Shown: piece by piece, positions 44,143 to 53,638 of the stretch | How the letters are laid out: each line of letters begins with the position of its first letter | Position numbering within the stretch: position 1 is the stretch's first letter | Notes under the pieces: model-generated | The model's input: only the letters and a program-made list of their open reading frames with translations | What the model was told of the DNA's origin: nothing | Database searches by the model: none | Translations under genes and position numbers: made by a program | Assembly: GCA_947581755.1 (NCBI GenBank) | Contig: CANPVN010000005.1 | Span: 22,285-86,284, forward strand | Length of the DNA stretch: 64,000 nucleotides | Origin: an uncultured Clostridia bacterium | GTDB lineage: Bacteria > Bacillota > Clostridia > Christensenellales > Pumilibacteraceae | Reading direction: 5' to 3'

Positions 44143-44197
44143 TATAAAAATACAAGAGAAAAACATTAAGATAGTTGTGTTTAAGGAGCCTTTACAA

Positions 44198-44950
44198 ATG
44201 GAAAAACTGAAAATGAAAGACGTAAGTCTGACTTATCAATCATTGTCCGGCGAAACGAAGGCGCTTGAAGATATAACATTTTCCGTATCGGACGGAGAAT
44301 TTATTGCCATAGTCGGTCCGTCCGGTTGCGGAAAAACAACGATTTTGTCCTTGGTTTCGGGATTGATTGCGCCTTCCGAAGGAGAAATATTCATCAACGG
44401 AGAGCCTGTCCGAAAACCCAACGGTAAGGTCGGATATATGCTTCAAAGAGACCAACTTTTCGAATGGCGAACGATTGAGTCGAATGTAATCTTAGGGCTG
44501 GAAATTTGCAAAAAAGCCACTCGGGAAAATAAAGAATATGCAAGAGAATTGCTCGAAAAATACGGACTCGGCGACTTTAAAAAGAGTTTTCCCAACGAGC
44601 TTTCGGGAGGAATGAGACAGCGCGCCGCTCTTATAAGGACGCTCTCCTTCCGTCCTGAGATTCTCTTGTTGGACGAAGCCTTTTCCGCGTTGGATTTTCA
44701 GACGAGACTTGCGGTCTGTGATGATGTTTACGATATAATCAAAAAAGAAAAAAAGACAGCCTTGCTTGTAACTCACGATATTTCGGAAGCCGTAAGCATG
44801 GCAGACAAAATCATTGTTTTATCACAGCGTCCCGCTAAAATAAAAAATATATACACTCCGGATCTCCCTGTTGTCTCTCCTCTTAAGAGAAGGGAAGAAC
44901 CAACATTCTCAAAATGGTTCGATATTATATGGAAGGAGGTCAGCAAATGA
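44198..44950 (+). CDS. ABC transporter ATP-binding protein, NitT/TauT type
   Basis: Energising subunit of the importer. The ATG at 44198 with AAGGAG nine bases upstream gives 250 residues; a GTG at 44177 lies before that site and is unlikely. Walker A is GPSGCGKT (40-47), signature LSGGMRQR (135-142), Walker B ILLLDEAFSALD (155-166) and the H-loop VTHDISEAV. It overlaps the permease by ATGA. Confidence 0.95.
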   Translation: MEKLKMKDVSLTYQSLSGETKALEDITFSVSDGEFIAIVGPSGCGKTTILSLVSGLIAPSEGEIFINGEPVRKPNGKVGYMLQRDQLFEWRTIESNVILGLEICKKATRENKEYARELLEKYGLGDFKKSFPNELSGGMRQRAALIRTLSFRPEILLLDEAFSALDFQTRLAVCDDVYDIIKKEKKTALLVTHDISEAVSMADKIIVLSQRPAKIKNIYTPDLPVVSPLKRREEPTFSKWFDIIWKEVSK

Positions 44951-45741
44951 AAAACTCGGATTTGCATAGACAATTTATAAGAAAACATCGCAATAATAAA
45001 ATAAAGATCTTAGCGTGCCAAATCGGTGTTTTGATATTATTTTTGTTCTTGTGGGAATTGTTTGCCCGTATAGGAATTATCGATGACTTTATCATGAGTT
45101 CTCCTTCCCGTATAATCAAAATGTTCGGCGCCCTTGGCGAACAGCATATATTCAAACACATAGGAATAACCGTTCTCGAATGTATTCTCGGCTTTACTCT
45201 CTCGACTGTGATAGGAAGTCTTATAGCAATTGCCTTATGGTGGTCTGTTACTTTGCGAAAAATTCTCGAACCTTATCTTGTTGTCCTTAACAGTTTGCCT
45301 AAAATAGCATTGGGACCTATAATCATAATCTGGGTAGGCGCGGGAATGAAAGCAATAGTTACAATGGCAGTGCTTATATGTATCATAGTGACTATCATAA
45401 GCGTATTGAACGGCTTCCTTAGCGCCGATGAAGGTAAAATTCTATTATTACAATCGATGGGCGCGAACAAATTTCAGATATTGATAAAGTTGATTCTCCC
45501 CTACAGTATTCCAAATTTTATTTCCGTATTGAAAATCAACGTCGGATTGGCCTGGGTAGGAACGATTATGGGAGAATATTTGGTTTCTGCAGCAGGACTC
45601 GGATATTTGATCATATACGGCGGGCAAGTATTCAAGTTAGACCTTGTCATGGCGTCTACGGTTATACTTTGTATTCTTGCTACGCTTATGTATCTTGCCG
45701 TTGCCATTGTTGAAAAGCGTATTAACAAAAAGCGCAGATAG
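44947..45741 (+). CDS. ABC transporter permease, NitT/TauT type
   Basis: Inner-membrane subunit with about six helices and the EAA-like cytoplasmic loop LLQSMGANKFQILIKLILPYSIPNFI. The start is the ATG at 44947, overlapping the ATPase stop (ATGA), with GGAGG upstream; 264 residues. Near the C-terminus it has AWVGTIMGEYLVSAAGLGYLI, typical of SsuC/TauC. The last 105 bases overlap, on the opposite strand, the end of the YkvI-like gene. Confidence 0.94.
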   Translation: MKNSDLHRQFIRKHRNNKIKILACQIGVLILFLFLWELFARIGIIDDFIMSSPSRIIKMFGALGEQHIFKHIGITVLECILGFTLSTVIGSLIAIALWWSVTLRKILEPYLVVLNSLPKIALGPIIIIWVGAGMKAIVTMAVLICIIVTIISVLNGFLSADEGKILLLQSMGANKFQILIKLILPYSIPNFISVLKINVGLAWVGTIMGEYLVSAAGLGYLIIYGGQVFKLDLVMASTVILCILATLMYLAVAIVEKRINKKRR

Positions 45742-46710
45742 CCGATTTCTTCTGACAACAAATCCGAGACATGATACGATGTAAACAATTCCGGCGGCTC
45801 CGATGATTGGATACAGATAAGTCACAACATTGGAAAATCCGAAATTCGATATCACAAGTCCGGAGATAAAAATCGCAGAGACGGAAAACAATTTTGACTT
45901 TGTCAAGCCGAAAAGCCATGAGTACAGAGTCGCCATAGCCGTAAGCATGGTAGTAAAAATGCTTACGGCTATCGCTATCACTACGATAATTTTTAATGCA
46001 AGAGAATCGTTGCACAAAGCAAGAACGGGCATATCGACGTTTATATCGATGTTGTTAAGAGCGAGAATGAGCATAGCCATAAGTATGGTAAGTATCAAAG
46101 ATGAAATCAACGAAGAAAAAATTATTGTCTTTTTATCCAATTCATGCAAAGTTACAAAAAAGCCACTGGAAAGCATTAAGTTCATGCCTATATATATCAG
46201 TAAGGAGTAACCTCTGAATTCGCCGGAAAAAGAAAACGGATACTCGATATTTAAAAAACTCACCGCAAAAAGAGCCGCTATTATGATGGGAACTATCATA
46301 TTGCTGACTTTCATTATACCGCCTATCCCCTTTACTGTAATAAGCGCGCAAATGCCTCCGCTTATTAATGAGTAAATCGGTTTTATAGGCAAAAATTCAT
46401 TAAACAAGCTATCCATACCCGCCAGCATACCCGATAATACAATCAAACTGTTAAAAAGCAAAAAGAAGTCGGCGATAAAATGGAATTTTCCCATTATCGC
46501 TTTATTGGCTTCGGAAATATTGTTCTTTTTGACTACCGAGCCTATGTATAAGAAAATCATATTGAAAATAAAATAACCGACTCCGCATACGGGCGCAATC
46601 CATATTGAAATATGATTGCCGAAAAAGGAAACAAGTTCCCTACCCGAAGCAAAGCCGGCTCCTATTATCGCTCCGATTACAAGCATGGAAATGCTGAAAT
46701 ATCTTTTCAT
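45637..46710 (-). CDS. YkvI-family membrane protein (putative amino-acid/cation transporter)
   Basis: 357 residues with about ten hydrophobic helices. The beginning, MLVIGAIIGAGFASGRELVSFFG, and the central GIGGIMKVSNMIVPI match YkvI-type proteins of the APC-like transporter superfamily; GAGFASGRE resembles the unwound first helix of sodium-coupled carriers. The last 40 residues (VVRRNRLSALF to the end) are basic and hydrophilic and lie entirely opposite the permease 3' end, 105 bases of tail-to-tail overlap, so the tail is probably an extension after loss of an earlier stop. Substrate unknown. Confidence 0.88.
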   Translation of the reverse strand: MKRYFSISMLVIGAIIGAGFASGRELVSFFGNHISIWIAPVCGVGYFIFNMIFLYIGSVVKKNNISEANKAIMGKFHFIADFFLLFNSLIVLSGMLAGMDSLFNEFLPIKPIYSLISGGICALITVKGIGGIMKVSNMIVPIIIAALFAVSFLNIEYPFSFSGEFRGYSLLIYIGMNLMLSSGFFVTLHELDKKTIIFSSLISSLILTILMAMLILALNNIDINVDMPVLALCNDSLALKIIVVIAIAVSIFTTMLTAMATLYSWLFGLTKSKLFSVSAIFISGLVISNFGFSNVVTYLYPIIGAAGIVYIVSCLGFVVRRNRLSALFVNTLFNNGNGKIHKRSKNTKYNRRRHDKV

Positions 46711-46747
46711 AATATTAAAATATTTCGGCGAGCGATATTATATGCTT

Positions 46748-47569
46748 TTAATTTTTTTTGCCGTTATTTTTTATTTGAATATATGTTGCATCCTCGGAAA
46801 AGTCGCGATATTCGTCATCCACTAATCCACCCATTCTTTCTATTGCATTTTTGATTTCCAAAAAATCCGAATATTTGCAATTATCGAGCGCTCTGTACAG
46901 CATTGCCACACATCGCTCATCGCCGTATTGTCCGAGATATTGCGCATACAAAGGAATATTATCACCGGAAGAAAACAACTCAACAAGCAAGTTATATGTG
47001 CGGTCGTCCTTCGGCGCATCCAATAATATTTCGGCATAAATCGTTTTTACTCTTTCGTCGGCGTCCTCCAACCTTGAATAAATCTCATTCGATACAATTG
47101 CGGCATTTTCTTTAAGGCTTTCGATGATCGTTTCTTGCAGTTCTTCATCGGGCTCATGATTTTCGATCATATCCAAATAAAGTTCCGTAGGTAAAACATT
47201 TTCGTATTCACGCAATATTTCAACGCATGTTATTCCGAGAGTCTCGTTTCTGTTCTCCTTTATTGCCTGTATAAGAAAAGGCGCACATTCTTTACATAAT
47301 ACTATTCTATCCACCAAAATTTGCTCTATATTTCCCGAGTCGGAATTTATTTTCAATAATTCGACCAAAGTCTCGGGATCGTCCAATTCATACAGAAATT
47401 CTTTGGGAGACTTTCCCGTAAGTTCACGACAAGATGCATTTTCCCACTCATCGTAAAGTTTCGGCATCATATGTTCCATTTTATGCGGAGTTAAATCGGG
47501 ATTTTCGGCAACTTTTTTCTTTAAAAAATTTTCAAACAGCTGTCCGAAATCAATTAAATTATTGTCCAT
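46748..47569 (-). CDS. HEAT-repeat-like protein of unknown function
   Basis: 273 residues, acidic, all-helical by appearance. Paired helices repeat about every 35-40 residues (for example CAPFLIQAIKENRNETLGITCVEILREY and ELQETIIESLKENAAIVSNEIYSRL, quoted only as markers), typical of HEAT/ARM solenoids used for protein binding. No catalytic motif is visible. It overlaps the TPR-protein gene by 11 bases with GAGGAA ahead of its ATG, so the two are probably made together and may act together. Confidence 0.75.
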   Translation of the reverse strand: MDNNLIDFGQLFENFLKKKVAENPDLTPHKMEHMMPKLYDEWENASCRELTGKSPKEFLYELDDPETLVELLKINSDSGNIEQILVDRIVLCKECAPFLIQAIKENRNETLGITCVEILREYENVLPTELYLDMIENHEPDEELQETIIESLKENAAIVSNEIYSRLEDADERVKTIYAEILLDAPKDDRTYNLLVELFSSGDNIPLYAQYLGQYGDERCVAMLYRALDNCKYSDFLEIKNAIERMGGLVDDEYRDFSEDATYIQIKNNGKKN

Positions 47570-49166
47570 AAATCAATTCCTCAAAAACTTTAAAGTCTGT
47601 CATGTCACATTCCATGTTATCGCAACAACTTTCCTCGCTCATACTCTTTCCCATAACGAATTTAAGCATTACTGCAGCCAGCGCATTATAATTCGGTTTT
47701 GTCATACATTCCAATTTGCTTTCCGCTTGTATAACTTTTTCGAATGCCTTATTGAGTTTTGAGGTAAACTTCTTTTCCATCATTATCAATAAAGAATAAA
47801 CTCTGCAATATGCAGGAAAAAGCCTGTGATTTCTGAAATCGACGGAAATTTGCGGATGCGTGATTTTCAATCTGTCATTTACCGTAATCGCTATTTCCAA
47901 GAAATAAGGATTATTTATCATGTAATAATACAATATCTCCCTTTTCGCGCGTAAATTGGCAAAAGGATCGAGCAAGAACTCCTTAAGAAGAGGTTGGTAT
48001 TTTTTAATTTTGCTCAACAAAGGCACCAAAGATAACTGTACTGCCGCAAAATCATTCTGAAAAAGCCAATTTATTTTTATATCATACATTTCATCCGTCT
48101 TAATTTGTCTTTCAAAAGCAGATACGCTCAAATGGCTTAAATTATCGAGATCCGATAGCCACATCGCGGTCTGCACCGCAGGAATAATGGGCAATACTTC
48201 GAATTTTGCTTCATCGCTTCTTTCCGAAATCTGCATAGCGTAAAATCTTACGGTTGCATCATAAGGGAAAAGCCGTAACGCATCGACGATCAGTTTCTTC
48301 GCTTTTGCATATTCTCCGCAATTATACTCCGCTTGTGCTGCGCAGATCAAATAATCTCTGTCGAATGGAATTTGAGATATTATCTTTTCGAAATATTCTG
48401 CAGTCAAGACATCATCGCCTATCAACTTAAAGCTGACCGCTATTTTTGCGAGTTCCATAACATCATTTATTTGCATGTTTCGCAATTGCGCTATGATCTC
48501 GTCTCTTTCCTCGATTCTTTCCAGCATATCGAGAGCCGTAAACTTTTGGCTTAAAGCCATGATATTGCGCGGTTGCAAAGCCAAAACTTCATCGCAATAA
48601 AGCAGAGCTTCTTCGGGCTTATCCAAGGCAATCGAGAGCATTGCCAAAAAGTTCCTTGCGTCAACATATTGATAACTTTCCTTACCTACCGACTTTAATA
48701 ATTCTTCGGCAAAATCGAACTGTTCGGCAATAATCATTTTATGGGCAAGTTGTATCTCTTTGGTTTTATCTCGTTTGTCGAATATTTCTATATTGGATTG
48801 AGGCAAAAAATCAAATTCCTCGGTATCGAAATCCTCGTCTTCGAAAATACCCTTATCCAAACAATACTTAAAATAGTATAAAGCAGAATCGGGCTCTCCT
48901 ATCTCCATAAAACATTGAATTATATATTTCAGAACGTCGCAATCATCGCCTATTTTATACAAGACCAAAAAGAACTCTTTCAAAGCATAAGAGTAATGTC
49001 CTATATTATAATAAGCAATTGCAAGATCCAATCGTCGCTCGTTGTCAAGCCCCCTTGACGAAGCGGAACGATACAACAAATTTATACCTTGAATATAATC
49101 GCCTTCTTCCAATTTATCGACCGCTTTGGAATATATATTTTCTTTTTTCAAAGAAATCGTTGCCAC
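47559..49166 (-). CDS. TPR-repeat protein of unknown function
   Basis: 535 residues, start GTG at 49164-49166 with AAGGAG six bases upstream. The N-terminal half has tetratricopeptide-type helices: AVDKLEEGDYIQGINLLYRSA, RLDLAIAYYNIGHYSYALKEFF and AMLSIALDKPEEALLYCDEVLALQPRN (key TPR residues G-Y, A, A-L, P). The C-terminal third is helical without a known domain. Similar TPR-plus-HEAT pairs are not a system I can name. It follows the methyltransferase by 3 bases. Confidence 0.8.
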   Translation of the reverse strand: MATISLKKENIYSKAVDKLEEGDYIQGINLLYRSASSRGLDNERRLDLAIAYYNIGHYSYALKEFFLVLYKIGDDCDVLKYIIQCFMEIGEPDSALYYFKYCLDKGIFEDEDFDTEEFDFLPQSNIEIFDKRDKTKEIQLAHKMIIAEQFDFAEELLKSVGKESYQYVDARNFLAMLSIALDKPEEALLYCDEVLALQPRNIMALSQKFTALDMLERIEERDEIIAQLRNMQINDVMELAKIAVSFKLIGDDVLTAEYFEKIISQIPFDRDYLICAAQAEYNCGEYAKAKKLIVDALRLFPYDATVRFYAMQISERSDEAKFEVLPIIPAVQTAMWLSDLDNLSHLSVSAFERQIKTDEMYDIKINWLFQNDFAAVQLSLVPLLSKIKKYQPLLKEFLLDPFANLRAKREILYYYMINNPYFLEIAITVNDRLKITHPQISVDFRNHRLFPAYCRVYSLLIMMEKKFTSKLNKAFEKVIQAESKLECMTKPNYNALAAVMLKFVMGKSMSEESCCDNMECDMTDFKVFEELIYGQ

Positions 49167-49169
49167 TTT

Positions 49170-49883
49170 TTACTCCTTGATTTTCTTGCAAATAAAATGA
49201 ATCCGCTGTGAGGTGTCCTTTTTTCTTTCCGAAAGCCGTTCTCCCTTCAAAGTCACCGAAAATCCCCTCTTTTTCAATTCTTCCGTCAGAGTATTCTCAT
49301 CATGTATATACATAGTCTGCGTTTCTTCTTTTTTTATATATTTTCCCTTTCCGTCCGAAGCAAAGAACGTCAGTTCCATATCGAGTCTGCGTCCTTGCGG
49401 CAGATTATTGCGCCAAATATAAGTTATCCCGTCATTTGTTTCCGAAAAGGTATTTCCCGCCAAAATTTGCTTTATGCGATATGCGGTACTTAAATCGAAA
49501 ATAAAAACCCCTCCCTTTTTCAAATAAGAAGAAACTCTTGCAAAAAGAGGCGCGGGATTACTTATATAATTTATTCCGTCGCACATACAAATACAAAAAT
49601 CCTGCTTTCCGAATGGAACAAAATCCTTCATATCTTGCCTTATAAAATTTGCTTTGATTTTTTCCCGCAAAGCATTTTCATAGGCTTTGGCAAGCATCTC
49701 TGCAGAAATATCCACACCTACTACATCAAAACCTCTCTTAATCAAACCTATGGTAAATTTACCCGTTCCGCAAGCAAGATCAACGCCTGTTTTTCCGCAT
49801 AAATATTCGGAGACGGAATCTATCCATTCGGCATAATTCGCCGTCATAAGAACATCATAAAATTCGGCAAAATTTTCGTACAA
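49170..49883 (-). CDS. Class I SAM-dependent methyltransferase
   Basis: 237 residues; a stand-alone methyltransferase core with GVDLACGTGKFTIGLIKRGFDVVGVDIS (motif I: DLACGTG), FCICMCDGINYI (motif after the acidic strand) and FDLSTAYRIKQIL. Closest in style to the small-molecule methyltransferases of the Methyltransf_25 type. Start is TTG at 49881-49883, with AAAGGG about 11 bases before. It lies 1 base after the YesL-like gene and before the TPR gene, so it is in one operon. Substrate unknown. Confidence 0.88.
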   Translation of the reverse strand: MYENFAEFYDVLMTANYAEWIDSVSEYLCGKTGVDLACGTGKFTIGLIKRGFDVVGVDISAEMLAKAYENALREKIKANFIRQDMKDFVPFGKQDFCICMCDGINYISNPAPLFARVSSYLKKGGVFIFDLSTAYRIKQILAGNTFSETNDGITYIWRNNLPQGRRLDMELTFFASDGKGKYIKKEETQTMYIHDENTLTEELKKRGFSVTLKGERLSERKKDTSQRIHFICKKIKE

Positions 49884-49884
49884 G

Positions 49885-50871
49885 TTATTTCTTACCCTTT
49901 TTTTGACTTTTGATAATTCTTTCTCTTGCCACTACTATGCTGTTTTCGTACAAGAAGTCGCCGTATACGCTCCAAGCCAAAAGTACAAAAGACGCCAAAT
50001 ATAAAGCGAATATTATAAATCCGAAAGTAGAAAGCAATATCGAAAAGAAATTATTGCTACTCAATGAGCCTACATACAGGTACATAAGATAAATTATGAG
50101 CGCGACGGGAGCCATTGTTACAACAAACATAATAAGACTCTGAAGAGGCAAACGGAATGTAAACAAAAAACAGTTCTTTAACGCGCCGCCCAACTTCATT
50201 TCGTAGCAAACATTTTGTGTGATATACAGCATGGCTATGCAGATCGTTACAATAATAATCATTGCCATAAGGACGATCATAATTATTTTGATTGCAAGAG
50301 TAGCGCCGCTTGATAAGGTGGAAATATAATCCAATCCGAAAATTGCAAACATTATAGCCAAAGTTTCCAAGCCCAAAATAAATCCGAACCATAAGCACGG
50401 CATTGCCTGTCTTTTGATCCCGCGGAAAAATGTTTTGAATATCTTAACCTTTTCATCCTGCATTATCTGTCGAACGGTATAAGCCCCTCCCGCAATACCA
50501 AAAGATGCTATTATAAAAAACAGCACCAAAATTGTGTATTTCAAAATATTATAGTAATATTTATAATATTCCGCAAGTTCGGAAATACCGTTTACTACGG
50601 GATAACCTATACCTATATTTGCCGAATACGGCAATAAAGAATTTGCCGAAGAAGCAATAACCGTAATATAAATCATCCAAATTATTGCAGGCAAAATAAA
50701 AAGAATCGTCAAAAGATTGGTCTTCATTAATTTGCCGGGACAACGCGAGTATAATTCTTTTACATAAGAAATTCTCGACCCCGATATTTTTACGGGAAAC
50801 ATATCATCTCTGTCGTTGCCAACGCTGACAAGATCCACGAGACCGAGTTTTTCTTTTTGTTTTTTAGCCAT
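49885..50871 (-). CDS. DUF624/YesL-like membrane protein
   Basis: 328 residues with about six membrane helices. The segment FGIAGGAYTVRQIMQDEKVKIFKTFFRGIKRQA is like the YesL family motif (G-G-x-x-x-x-x-R-x-x-x...F..F...K), so a DUF624 relation is likely. The C-terminus is basic (RERIIKSQKKGKK). The role is unknown; YesL genes often sit next to carbohydrate loci, not seen here. AGGAG precedes the ATG, and it heads the operon with a promoter at 50901-50929. Confidence 0.75.
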   Translation of the reverse strand: MAKKQKEKLGLVDLVSVGNDRDDMFPVKISGSRISYVKELYSRCPGKLMKTNLLTILFILPAIIWMIYITVIASSANSLLPYSANIGIGYPVVNGISELAEYYKYYYNILKYTILVLFFIIASFGIAGGAYTVRQIMQDEKVKIFKTFFRGIKRQAMPCLWFGFILGLETLAIMFAIFGLDYISTLSSGATLAIKIIMIVLMAMIIIVTICIAMLYITQNVCYEMKLGGALKNCFLFTFRLPLQSLIMFVVTMAPVALIIYLMYLYVGSLSSNNFFSILLSTFGFIIFALYLASFVLLAWSVYGDFLYENSIVVARERIIKSQKKGKK

Positions 50872-50900
50872 ATAAAATCTCCTATAAGCTGTCTATATTT

Positions 50901-50929
50901 ATTATACATTAATTTGCGAAAAAATTCAA
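50901..50929 (-). promoter_or_regulatory. Sigma-A promoter of the YesL-like operon
   Basis: On the minus strand TTGAAT (50924-50929), a 17-base spacer and TATAAT (50901-50906), 30 bases before the ATG. Confidence 0.8.
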
Positions 50930-50995
50930 TTGTTTAGTAGCACTATGATAAATTATTTCATAAACATTATTAGCCTTTTTTATCGGAGCGTATTT

Positions 50996-51991
50996 ATGAT
51001 TAAGAAATATGATATTGCAGTAATCGGCGCAAGCGGACTTGTCGGTCAAAAAGTAATAGAAATGCTTTTTACAAGAAAATTTCCTTTGGATAAACTTTAT
51101 CTTTTTGCCGGCGCCGAATCGGAAGGAACGCAAATTTACGCGGGTGGAAAAATTTACACAATAAAACAAACGAATATTAATGATTTTCCAAATTGCCATT
51201 TCGTTTTTATGTGTGTCAATAACGAACTATCGTCGATTTTTTCTCCCATTTTAAGCCGCAAGAACTGCATAGTGATAGATAATTCTTCACGATGGAGAAT
51301 GGATCGCGAAGTACCTTTGGTAGTCCCGGAAATCAATGCCGAAGAAATTCGAGGACAAAAGTTGATAGCGAATCCCAACTGCTCTACCGTACAACTTGTC
51401 AATGCGCTCTATCCGCTCAGTCGCAAATACGGAATAAAAAGAATAGTAATAAGCAGCTATCAATCCGTAAGCGGCGCGGGATACGAAGGACTTAACGATC
51501 TTATGTATTCAAGGAACAAGCCCGTCGCCTTCAAAAAGCCCATTATAAGCAATTTAATTCCTCAAATCGATGAATTCGACGAAAGCGGATATTCGCTTGA
51601 AGAACTGAAAATCATGCGTGAAACAAATAAAATTATGAAAAGCAATATAGCCATTACATCTACCGCGGTACGAGTTCCCGTATATTATGCGCATGGAGAA
51701 AGCGTAAATATCGAACTATCATCCGAATTTGATATTCGCGACGTTATCAGTGAAATGCAACGGTTTGAGAATCTTATCGTATCTCAAGATGATAAAACAT
51801 ATTTTACGAATATCGACGCAGTCGGTCACGATCAAGTCTTTGTCAGTCGTATAAGGAGAGATAACACCGTCAAAAACGGGCTTAATATGTGGATCGTTGC
51901 GGATAATATACGAAAAGGAGCCGCAACAAATGCCGTACAAATAGCCGAAACCATCATTTCTCAAAAGGAGCAGTTTTATGAGTTTATTTAA
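50996..51991 (+). CDS. asd: Aspartate-semialdehyde dehydrogenase
   Basis: Reduces aspartyl phosphate to aspartate semialdehyde, branch point to DAP/lysine, threonine and methionine. The ATG at 50996 (MIKKYDIAVIGASGLVGQKV) has GGAG eight bases upstream; the longer frame to 50930 is not supported. 331 residues. It has the Rossmann G-x-S-G-x-V-G, VNNELS in place of AGG, the nucleophile C129 in LIANPNCSTVQLV and SYQSVSGAGYEGL. It overlaps dapA by 14 bases. First gene of asd-dapA-dapB. Confidence 0.95.
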   Translation: MIKKYDIAVIGASGLVGQKVIEMLFTRKFPLDKLYLFAGAESEGTQIYAGGKIYTIKQTNINDFPNCHFVFMCVNNELSSIFSPILSRKNCIVIDNSSRWRMDREVPLVVPEINAEEIRGQKLIANPNCSTVQLVNALYPLSRKYGIKRIVISSYQSVSGAGYEGLNDLMYSRNKPVAFKKPIISNLIPQIDEFDESGYSLEELKIMRETNKIMKSNIAITSTAVRVPVYYAHGESVNIELSSEFDIRDVISEMQRFENLIVSQDDKTYFTNIDAVGHDQVFVSRIRRDNTVKNGLNMWIVADNIRKGAATNAVQIAETIISQKEQFYEFI

Positions 51992-52856
51992 CGGGTGCGG
52001 AGTTGCGCTTGTAACGCCCTTCAAAGACAACGGTATCAATTATGAAATGGCTGAAGCCTTGTTGGAAGATGTTATAAATAAAAAAGTCAATGCCGTTATA
52101 GTATTGGGTACCACCGGCGAAGCCAGCACTATGACTACAGATGAAAAATTATCTTTTCTTAATTTTATTGTACATAAAACCGCAAGTCGAATCCCCGTAA
52201 TAGCAGGCTCGGGTGGAAACAACACCGCCGCAGTAGCGGATTTTTGTTCTCTTGTTCAGGATTGCGGCGTAGACGGCTTGCTCGTTGTTACACCCTTTTA
52301 TAATAAGTGTACTCAAAACGGCTTGATAGCGCATTATTCGGGAGTTGCGAAAGCGGTACATATTCCGATTATAGCGTATAATGTCCCTGCTCGCACAGGT
52401 CTGAATATATTCCCTCAAACCGCGCTCAAACTTGCGGAAATTCCGAATATAGTGGGAATAAAAGAGGCTTCGGGAAATATGGCTCAAATGCAAGAAATTC
52501 TGAGACTTACCGAAGGAAAACTTTCCGTTTACTCAGGAGACGATGCTTTCACCGCAGCCTCGATGTTTATGGGCGCAGACGGCGTTATTTCGGTGGCGGC
52601 AAATGTTGTCCCCGACCTTATGTGTTCTTTAACACAGAGTTGTCTCAACGGCAATTGGCTTTCTGCGAGAGAAATGCAATTAAAACTATTACCTCTCATA
52701 AACGCTCTTTTCTCCGAAGTCAATCCGATACCTGTCAAAAAAGCGTTGCAATTTATAGGATTTGATTGCGGGCTTCCCCGTCTCCCTCTTACCGAAATGG
52801 AAAGCGCAAACGCAAAACGATTGTACGATGAGCTTTTGAATCTCAGGAGAATTTGA
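51978..52856 (+). CDS. dapA: 4-hydroxy-tetrahydrodipicolinate synthase
   Basis: Condenses pyruvate with aspartate semialdehyde. The 292-residue TIM barrel has GTTGEAST (T45, T46), VVTPFYNKCTQNG (Y108), YNVPARTG (Y134, R139) and the Schiff-base K162 in GIKEASGNM. The usual NKPTQ is NKCTQ here. AAAGGAG precedes the ATG. It is encoded within the asd-dapA-dapB operon. Dipicolinate made from this pathway also supplies spores. Confidence 0.97.
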   Translation: MSLFNGCGVALVTPFKDNGINYEMAEALLEDVINKKVNAVIVLGTTGEASTMTTDEKLSFLNFIVHKTASRIPVIAGSGGNNTAAVADFCSLVQDCGVDGLLVVTPFYNKCTQNGLIAHYSGVAKAVHIPIIAYNVPARTGLNIFPQTALKLAEIPNIVGIKEASGNMAQMQEILRLTEGKLSVYSGDDAFTAASMFMGADGVISVAANVVPDLMCSLTQSCLNGNWLSAREMQLKLLPLINALFSEVNPIPVKKALQFIGFDCGLPRLPLTEMESANAKRLYDELLNLRRI

Positions 52857-52857
52857 A

Positions 52858-53520
52858 ATGCAATGTTTTATAAGCGGTATAAGCGGAAAAATGGGTAAAA
52901 CTCTGCTTTCTTCTCACCTTCCCGATATAGAAATTTGCGGCGGGATGGATAGGCAAAACATCTATGATTCCTCGCTTTCTCCCACAAATGTTTTGCCCGC
53001 TTTCGATGTAATAATAGATTTTTCGCATAAAACCGCTCTGCCGAAAGTCCTTGAAATCGCTCAAACCGTCAGGAAACCTTTGGTGATTGCCACCACGGGA
53101 TTTGATGATGAGGACATCGAAAAAATAAAAAGAGCCGCAACTAATATTCCTATTCTGCAAATTTCAAATACAAGTTACGGTATATTTGTCGTTAAAGAAA
53201 TTCTGAAAACAATATCACCTTTACTTTTGGAATGGGACTGTGTTATCTGCGAAAAGCATCATAAAAATAAAAAAGATTGTCCGTCGGGCACTGCGTTATC
53301 TCTCAAAGAAAATATCCGACAAAAGGATAATAACCGAATATCAATTAATTCGATACGCGGAGGGACAATTTGCGGCGAACATGAAATAATATTCTTGGGC
53401 GATGATGAAGAAATAAAAATCACTCATATTGCCTATAGCAGAAAAATTTTTGCCGTTGGCGCAATAATGGCTGCAAAAAAATTAATTAAGATGCCTCACG
53501 GTTACTATACCGAACTATAA
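52858..53520 (+). CDS. dapB: 4-hydroxy-tetrahydrodipicolinate reductase
   Basis: NAD(P)H-dependent reductase for the second step of the DAP branch. 220 residues, shorter than the usual 240-270 in the N-terminal Rossmann part. It has GISGKMGKT, IDFSHKTAL, IATTGFDDED, EKHHKNKKDCPSGTA (catalytic HH and K; the Ala-Pro-Ser-Gly-Thr motif has Cys for Ala) and SIRGGTICGEHEIIF. It starts 1 base after dapA. Confidence 0.95.
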   Translation: MQCFISGISGKMGKTLLSSHLPDIEICGGMDRQNIYDSSLSPTNVLPAFDVIIDFSHKTALPKVLEIAQTVRKPLVIATTGFDDEDIEKIKRAATNIPILQISNTSYGIFVVKEILKTISPLLLEWDCVICEKHHKNKKDCPSGTALSLKENIRQKDNNRISINSIRGGTICGEHEIIFLGDDEEIKITHIAYSRKIFAVGAIMAAKKLIKMPHGYYTEL

Positions 53521-53560
53521 ACCCACAAAGAGAATAAGCAGCCCCTCACCTTTTCTCAAA

Positions 53561-53595
53561 AAAAGAAACCCTCGGGGCCATCGAAGGTTTCTTTT
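53561..53595. terminator. Terminator after dapB
   Basis: AAAAGAAACC (53561-53570) pairs with GGTTTCTTTT (53586-53595), with a mismatch and TCG/CGA continuing inside around a GGGGCCAT-type loop. T-runs on both strands suggest use by dapB (plus) and the convergent M28-like gene (minus). Confidence 0.8.
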
Positions 53596-53638
53596 GATAT
53601 TAATATTAAATTGAGATTGCTTTATGAGATATAATCGA

